NCBI GenBank assembly: GCA_030448265.1
Contig: JAUJNG010000014.1
Coordinates: 1 to 64,000 of the forward strand
From: Abditibacterium sp.
GTDB taxonomy: Bacteria > Armatimonadota > Abditibacteriia > Abditibacteriales > Abditibacteriaceae
Length of the DNA stretch: 64,000 nucleotides
Direction: 5' to 3'
The translations under genes were made by a program, and so were the position numbers. This document shows positions 59,053-64,000 of this stretch, piece by piece. A model generated the notes under the pieces. It ran no database searches and was not told where the DNA came from. It saw only the letters and a program-made list of their open reading frames with translations. How positions within the stretch are numbered: position 1 is the stretch's first letter; the number at the start of each line of letters is the position of its first letter.

Positions 59053-61194
59053 TTAACCAATCGTCACGACTCCCGAAGTTTCACCCGTGCCATCGCCGCT
59101 CACGGTGAAACTGCGCGATTCCTCGAACTTCGGCACGCCATTTTTGCTGGTTTTTCGCACCACCTGGATCTCCTTCACGCCAAACGGCACTTGAAAGGAG
59201 AACGGAATGTCGATGTGTTCGCCGAGCGCCACCTGGAACGATTTGGCGCCGCGCGCGAAGACTTTATCGCCCGCTTTGACGACCACTTCGATATCGATTT
59301 TGGTGTCGCGGAATTCATCGTTGTAAAGCACGAGGGTGCGCTTCAAGTTCGCTCCGGCGGCGACCTGGGGTAGCGTGCCTGGCCCGCCGGTTGGCCCGAT
59401 GAAAGGCGCGATACCCAGTTCGTCGTATTCCTTGTCGAACAGAGCGACGCGGGCGTAGGCGTTGCGGCGGTTCTGGATGCGGAGGTCGTTGGGATCCTCG
59501 GCGCGGCGAATCCAGCGATACGACGCGGGGCCAATCGCGGCCCAGCCGTTGTATCTCATGCCGCGCGTCCACACGCCCTGCCACCAGGCGTTGCGCTCCT
59601 GCGCGGCGTTGGCCTGGCCGCCAGGATAAAACAGCGCTTCGCCCGATGCCGTCGGCTTGGCGGGGTCGAGGAACACTTTCCACGCATAAATGCCGTTGGG
59701 ACTTTCTTCGGGTTTGGCGCCCCACGGCTCGCCCGAACCCGTCCACACGCCGCCCGTATTGCCAAACGGACGCGGATAGTGGCGGCTGTTGATGTCGGTG
59801 TTAGGGTCGCCCTCGTAGGTTTCGGGGTTGGAATGGCCTTCGTAGATGATCATGCGCGTCGGATCGAGGTCGCGGATGACTTTGCCGACTTTTTGTGCGT
59901 TTTCCTTGTTGACTGGCCCCATTTCGTTCATTGCGCTCCACATCCACACCGAGGCATGATTGCGGTTGGCCTTCACCCACGCCGGAACCCAGAATTTGAT
60001 GCTGTTGTCGAGGTATTTGTCGAGTTTGAAAGGCGTCGCGCCACCGGTGGGGCCATCGAGCGCCGATTCCGACACCAGCAGCAAACCGGTTTCGTCGGCG
60101 ATGTCGAGCGCGAACTGCGGCGCGGGCTGTTTGTGCAGGCGCACCGACTGCGTATTGAGGTCTTTGAGCGCCGCGATGGTTTTGCGCCAGCCTGCGGGCG
60201 TATACGAATCGGGCCAGTGATTGTCTTTGCCCCACACGAAATAGTCGCCGGTGGAGTTGAAGCGCACCCCGTTGAGGCGAAACGTCGTCCCCTGCGCCCA
60301 GAATTCGCGGAAGCCGAAACGCCGCGTTTCGGCGTCGAGCCGTTTGCCGCCCTGCACCAATCGGCTCCGCAGATGATACAAATGCGGCTGATCCGGCCAC
60401 CACAAACGCGGATTTGGCCACGCCGCTTCGACGCGCACGGTTTTGGTCTGCCCAGGCGCGACTGTCACGGGCGGCGCGGCCAGAGTTTTTTCGGTTTTGC
60501 CATCTGAGGCGCTCACGATGTCGGCTTCGAGGCGCACGGTTTGCGGCGCCATCGTCGAATTTCGCAGCGTGTAATCGACGCGAATGGTTTTGCCACGAAA
60601 AGAAGTCTGAGCGAAAGCGTCTGCGATGGCGACGGGGCCGTAAGCGCGCAGCCACACGTCGTCGGTGATGCCGGTGTATTCGTTGTCCAGCTTGTTCCAG
60701 GCGTTGCCGACGGGCCACAAAACCCACGGATTCTTCACCCCGTTTTTGTTCGCCCTGCTGCCGGTCGGGTCGATAATCGGCTCGTGAAGCCGGCCTTTGA
60801 CCACAACTTTAAGCGTGAAACTGTCACCGGCTTTGAGCGTTGGCGGCAAATCGACCGAAAAGGGAATAAAACCGCCCAGATGCTCGGCGATTTGAACCCC
60901 GTTGACGGAAATCTGCGCGATGTGATTGACCGCGCCGAACTCCAGCGCGAAACGCTTGCCGCCCCAACTGGCGGGAATCGAAACGCGGCGCTCGTATTCC
61001 CTGGACGCGATGTTCTCGCCGATGTAATTCGGCACCTGTCCGCCCTTGTCCCAGGTGCCGTTGAGCGAAACCTGTTCGCGTAGTGGCGGCACGCCCACAA
61101 GCGGCGCCGCGACCGCAAGCGAGGCAGCAACGGCAAACGAGGCCGCAGTGACAAGCGTGGCGACGGCGGCAGTGAAAAGTTTTCCTTTCGACAT
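59053..61194 (-). CDS. GH2-family glycoside hydrolase, exported
   Basis: A 713-residue enzyme with an N-terminal signal peptide (LFTAAVATLVTAASFAVAAS) and the GH2 sequence order: sugar-binding jelly roll, immunoglobulin-like domain, and TIM barrel. Barrel blocks are NTQSVRLHKQPAPQFALDIADE, and WMWSAMNEMG, in which the Asn-Glu pair fits the acid/base of GH2. The nucleophile glutamate I cannot pick with confidence. The ATG at 61192-61194 follows a purine-rich GAGAAGGAGATC site; the longer frame is not needed. Substrate probably a beta-galactoside, mannoside or glucuronide, not decidable here. A 14-base palindromic operator lies upstream at 61217-61230. Confidence 0.85.
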   Translation of the reverse strand: MSKGKLFTAAVATLVTAASFAVAASLAVAAPLVGVPPLREQVSLNGTWDKGGQVPNYIGENIASREYERRVSIPASWGGKRFALEFGAVNHIAQISVNGVQIAEHLGGFIPFSVDLPPTLKAGDSFTLKVVVKGRLHEPIIDPTGSRANKNGVKNPWVLWPVGNAWNKLDNEYTGITDDVWLRAYGPVAIADAFAQTSFRGKTIRVDYTLRNSTMAPQTVRLEADIVSASDGKTEKTLAAPPVTVAPGQTKTVRVEAAWPNPRLWWPDQPHLYHLRSRLVQGGKRLDAETRRFGFREFWAQGTTFRLNGVRFNSTGDYFVWGKDNHWPDSYTPAGWRKTIAALKDLNTQSVRLHKQPAPQFALDIADETGLLLVSESALDGPTGGATPFKLDKYLDNSIKFWVPAWVKANRNHASVWMWSAMNEMGPVNKENAQKVGKVIRDLDPTRMIIYEGHSNPETYEGDPNTDINSRHYPRPFGNTGGVWTGSGEPWGAKPEESPNGIYAWKVFLDPAKPTASGEALFYPGGQANAAQERNAWWQGVWTRGMRYNGWAAIGPASYRWIRRAEDPNDLRIQNRRNAYARVALFDKEYDELGIAPFIGPTGGPGTLPQVAAGANLKRTLVLYNDEFRDTKIDIEVVVKAGDKVFARGAKSFQVALGEHIDIPFSFQVPFGVKEIQVVRKTSKNGVPKFEESRSFTVSGDGTGETSGVVTIG

Positions 61195-61216
61195 TTTTTT
61201 GATCTCCTTCTCTCTG

Positions 61217-61230
61217 GGTAACCGGTTACC
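61217..61230 (-). promoter_or_regulatory. Perfect 14-bp palindromic operator (LacI-type)
   Basis: GGTAACCGGTTACC is a perfect palindrome with the central CG typical of LacI/GalR-family operators. It lies 22 bases upstream of the GH2 start, between an AT-rich region (ATGCTATTTATGG on the minus strand, a possible -10 zone) and the ribosome site. Binding there would block transcription. It implies that the GH2/GH42M genes can be controlled apart from the sulfatase. The regulator is not in the immediate neighbourhood. Confidence 0.75.
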
Positions 61231-61298
61231 ATTGTTCCATAAATAGCATATTTTGGGTAGCGCCTCACGATTTGAGGCGCTCTTTCCGAAATTCCCCC

Positions 61299-62807
61299 TC
61301 AGCGCGGCGGCAGCGCGGCTTTCCAGCCTGCGTGCAGTTTGGTTTTCATTTGCGCGACGAGCGCGGCGTATTCGGGCTTGACGGCGAGGTTGACATCTTC
61401 GTGCGGGTCGGTCTGGTAGTCGTAAAGCTCGTAAGCGGTGGGCGTGTCGTCGTTGTGCGTCCATTCGCAAAAGCGGTAGCGCGGCGTTCGCATGGCGCGG
61501 CCCATGCCATTGACGACACCGTTGCGCGAGCCGCCGCGCGGCCAGTGCGAAAACGCCGCGCTTTTCCACGCGCGAGTGGGCTGTTTCAGGAGCGGCACGA
61601 ACGAGGTGCCTTCGAGATGATTTGGCATCGGCACGCCGGTGATTTCGCACAGCGATGGGTAAATATCGACAAATTCGGTGAGCGCGCGCGTTTTTTGCCC
61701 GCCTTTGAACCCAGGAGCCGACACGATCATCGGCGAACGAGTGGACAACTCATAGTTGTTGTGCTTGGCCCACTCGCCGTTTTCGCCCAGTTGGAAGCCA
61801 TGATCGCCCCACAACACGATCAGGGTGTTTTCGCGCAGCCCCAGACGGTCGAGTTCGGCCAAAACGCGTCCCAGTTGCGCGTCCATGTAGCTGGTCGCGG
61901 CGTAGTAGCCATGAATCAGCTTGACGGCTTCCTCATCGCTGACTTTCTCGCTGCCCCTGGGCATGCCGGCATAAGTCGAAAGTTCGCCGACGCCGTGCGT
62001 GGCATAAGGCGGCGCGTCGATGGGCGGCGTGCGGTCGTCGGAAGGCTTGAACTTTTTCGGGTCGTGCATATCCCAGTATTTTTGGGGTGCCACGAACGCC
62101 AGATGCGGTTTTAAGAAGCCCACGCCCAGGAAAAACGGCTTTCCGCTCTGCTGAAAATGCTGAAGCCATTCGATGGCGCCGTCGGCGATTTTGCCGTCTT
62201 GCAAATTGCTGTCGGCGACATCGGGCGAGGCGGTGGGCGGCCCGTTTCTCCTGCCGCCCGCCGGAGTGGGAGGAGTTGGCGCGGCTGGAGCCTCCTCACT
62301 CGCGGGCGCGACCTTGGCTGAGGCGCCAGGACGCTCGGCGAGGCTGCTCCACGACGGCACGTCTTCGCTGTTGCCGTGATAGACGTGGTAAATCTTGCCA
62401 ACGCGCGCCGTGGTGTAGCCATGCGCTTTGAACTGCTGCGGCAGCGTCACGACATTGGGCACCTTGGTGCGAAAATAGGTTTGCAGGTCGTAGATGCCGA
62501 TGGTGTCGGGCCGCAGACCGGTGAGCAGCGAGTTGCGGCTCGGCGCGCACACCGCCTGCTGGCAGTAATTGGCCTCGAAAACGGTGCCGCGTTGGGCCAA
62601 AGCGTCGATGTTGGGCGTGATGGCCCATCTATCGCCGTAGCAGCCTAGCGCGGGGCGCAAATCGTCGGCGGCGATAAACAGCACGTTCATCGGCTTGCGG
62701 CGCGGCGCGGCGTTTTGCGCGCCCGCGACGCGGCTCAGAGCCGTGATTCCGAGCGCTCCGGCGGCGCCCATCGTCAAAAATTCGCGGCGTTTCATCCGTT
62801 GTTTCAT
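61299..62807 (-). CDS. Sulfatase with Tat signal (iduronate-2-sulfatase-like)
   Basis: A 502-residue sulfatase. The N-terminus KRREFLTMGAAGALGITAL is a twin-arginine-type export signal. The catalytic Cys87 lies in VCAPSRNSLLTG, the C-x-P-x-R motif that is converted to formylglycine, so an FGE enzyme elsewhere is implied. Metal-site motifs: FIAADDLRPALGCYG at the start, VLWGDHGFQLGENGEWAKH (DH plus H). Length and arrangement fit the iduronate-2-sulfatase group, but the substrate is unproven. An Ala/Pro-rich insert lies near residues 165-200. First gene of a minus-strand group leading to GH2 and GH42M-like genes. Confidence 0.9.
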   Translation of the reverse strand: MKQRMKRREFLTMGAAGALGITALSRVAGAQNAAPRRKPMNVLFIAADDLRPALGCYGDRWAITPNIDALAQRGTVFEANYCQQAVCAPSRNSLLTGLRPDTIGIYDLQTYFRTKVPNVVTLPQQFKAHGYTTARVGKIYHVYHGNSEDVPSWSSLAERPGASAKVAPASEEAPAAPTPPTPAGGRRNGPPTASPDVADSNLQDGKIADGAIEWLQHFQQSGKPFFLGVGFLKPHLAFVAPQKYWDMHDPKKFKPSDDRTPPIDAPPYATHGVGELSTYAGMPRGSEKVSDEEAVKLIHGYYAATSYMDAQLGRVLAELDRLGLRENTLIVLWGDHGFQLGENGEWAKHNNYELSTRSPMIVSAPGFKGGQKTRALTEFVDIYPSLCEITGVPMPNHLEGTSFVPLLKQPTRAWKSAAFSHWPRGGSRNGVVNGMGRAMRTPRYRFCEWTHNDDTPTAYELYDYQTDPHEDVNLAVKPEYAALVAQMKTKLHAGWKAALPPR

Positions 62808-62978
62808 AAATTCCTTTGAATATTCACCTCAGAAGAGTTGACTCGCAATATCAACCAGTTACTACTCCGCCCCACCAAATAAGTGAGATTATGACAAAGG
62901 TTGTTCCCCAGAGTCGCTCCAATCCGTTTGCCAATTTCAATTTGACGCGAAAACTCGCGATGCGGGATACTTCCCGCA
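62808..62978. other. Divergent intergenic region, sulfatase/deoC
   Basis: A relatively AT-rich 171-base gap between divergent genes that must hold both promoters. A short perfect hairpin, GCGGGA-TACT-TCCCGC at 62962-62977, ends one base before the deoC start and could mask the ribosome site. No convincing -35/-10 pair stands out. Confidence 0.55.
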
Positions 62979-64000
62979 ATGATGAGCGCATCCACCCTCG
63001 ATATTTCCCCGCATCTCGCCCGCGTTCTGGATGCGAACGGCAGCGCGCCGATTTCCCCGATTTCAGGCGGTTTGCGTTACCCCGCGCCCTCCATCGATGA
63101 AGTGGGCGTCGCCGAGCGCGTCGCTCGTTTTCGCAGTCGTAGTATCAAGGCGGAAAGCAAGCGCGCCGCCATCGATCTGGCGATGCGAATGATCGACCTG
63201 ACCACGCTCGAAGGCAAGGATACCCCTGGAAAAGTGCGCCAGATGTGCGCCAAGGCCAAAAATCCTGGCGCGGGCGCGCCTGCGGTCGCGGCGGTGTGCG
63301 TTTACGCCAACATGGCCCGCGTCGCGCGCGAAGCGGTGCAGGGTAGTGGTCTTCACGTCGCCGCCGTTTCGACTTCGTTTCCGTCAGGCATGAGCAGCCT
63401 CTCTTTGCGCCTCGAAGAAACGCGCTGGGCGGTTTCGGAGGGCGCCGACGAAATCGATATGGTCATCTCGCGCGGGCGCTTTCTGGCGGGCGAGGATGGT
63501 GCGATTTTCGATGAAGTGGCGCAAATAAAAGAAGCCTGCGGCCCCGCGCATCTCAAAGTGATTCTGGAAACCGGCGAACTGCAAACCCTCGACGCGGTGC
63601 GCCGCGCCAGCGAGATCGCGATGGACGCGGGCGCCGATTTCATCAAAACCTCGACCGGAAAAGTCGCTCCGGCGGCCACTATGGACGTGACCTATGTCAT
63701 GCTGTGCGCCATCCGCGACTATTTCGAGCGCACGGGCCGCATGGTCGGCATGAAGCCCGCCGGCGGCATCCGCGACACCAAAACCGCCGGGCCGCATGGT
63801 CGGCATGAAGCCCGCCGGCGGCATCCGCGACACCAAAACCGCCATCGCCTACCTCGTCATGGTCAAAGAAACTCTTGGCCCCGCCTGGCTTTCCCCCGAC
63901 TATTTTCGCATCGGCGCCAGCGCCCTCGCCAACGATTTACTCATGCAAATCGTCAAAGAGCGCACCAAAGCCTACCAGTCGCCGCTCTACTTCTCCGCCG
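62979..64000 (+). pseudogene. deoC: Deoxyribose-phosphate aldolase broken by a 55-bp tandem duplication (runs off the window)
   Basis: DeoC cleaves 2-deoxyribose-5-phosphate to glyceraldehyde-3-phosphate and acetaldehyde. From ATG 62979 (or 62982) the frame encodes a long-type DeoC: TTLEGKDTPGKVRQMC, AAVSTSFPSG, GADEIDMVISRGRFLAGE and the Schiff-base block DFIKTSTGKV. It reaches MVGMKPAGGIRDTKTA, then an exact 55-base repeat shifts the frame. After the duplication the correct C-terminus (IAYLVMVKETLGPAWLSPDY, RIGASALANDLL) continues in another frame to the window edge. Deleting one copy restores a continuous gene. No stop is reached in the window. Confidence 0.9.
63734..63843. repeat. Exact 55-bp tandem duplication inside deoC
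   Basis: Copy one 63734-63788 and copy two 63789-63843 are identical (start GGGCCGCATGGTCGGCATG, end ACACCAAAACCGCC). 55 is not a multiple of 3, so the frame changes. The unit encodes the second active-site lysine region, MKPAGGIRDTKTA. Confidence 0.97.

Overview
The window reads as one chromosomal segment of a GC-rich Gram-negative bacterium. It carries most of a lipid A/Kdo pathway, a GmhA-type heptose isomerase, sulfatase and glycosidase genes, a GntR/LacI-hybrid regulator and a very large two-component/c-di-GMP cluster. This mix would suit Armatimonadota/Abditibacteriota or a PVC-group lineage, but no rRNA or other marker gene is present, so the placement is a guess. I saw no tRNA, rRNA, CRISPR array, phage gene or transposase gene.

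Layout. (1) 14-8533, minus strand: a compact lipid A operon transcribed fabZ-lpxA fusion > lpxB > msbA > waaA > lpxK > small conserved protein > lpxL. (2) 8680-16,000s: nagZ, an isocitrate/isopropylmalate-type dehydrogenase, a GlsB-like membrane protein, an ABC ATPase, gmhA, a conserved protein, then an amino-sugar group: a GlcNAc-kinase-like gene divergent from a NagB-LmbE fusion, followed by a GntR/LacI-type regulator. (3) 18558-25703: exported VIT-domain and propeller-like proteins, an MFS exporter and a DUF1992 protein. (4) 25878-34171: a receiver plus Hpt-REC-GGDEF pair, an AT-rich small gene, hydrolases, a PhyH oxygenase and a frameshifted zinc alcohol dehydrogenase. (5) 34688-56793, plus strand: a signalling island with four intact multidomain sensor kinases, a REC-kinase, a REC-GGDEF cyclase, a REC-HD-GYP phosphodiesterase, a RedB-like thioredoxin-fold protein and one decayed kinase, many joined by 4-bp stop/start overlaps. 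(6) 56816-62807, minus strand: sulfatase > GH2 > GH42M-like protein, with a perfect 14-bp palindromic operator before the GH2 gene. (7) 62979-end: deoC broken by an exact 55-bp tandem duplication.

How it fits together. The lipid A genes would supply outer-membrane lipid. The nagZ, kinase and NagB-LmbE genes could return GlcNAc to fructose-6-phosphate. The signalling island has about ten receiver domains and two Hpt domains but no DNA-binding output domain. Its recognisable outputs are c-di-GMP synthesis and breakdown, so it looks like a branched phosphorelay that sets c-di-GMP.

The most striking non-coding feature is that many gaps between genes hold a long inverted repeat. Several families recur within the window. 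Some elements are nested in others, one is a 204-bp MITE with 30-bp perfect terminal repeats and an 11-bp target duplication, one supplies the stop codon of a kinase, and two sit in frame at the same linker of paralogous kinases.
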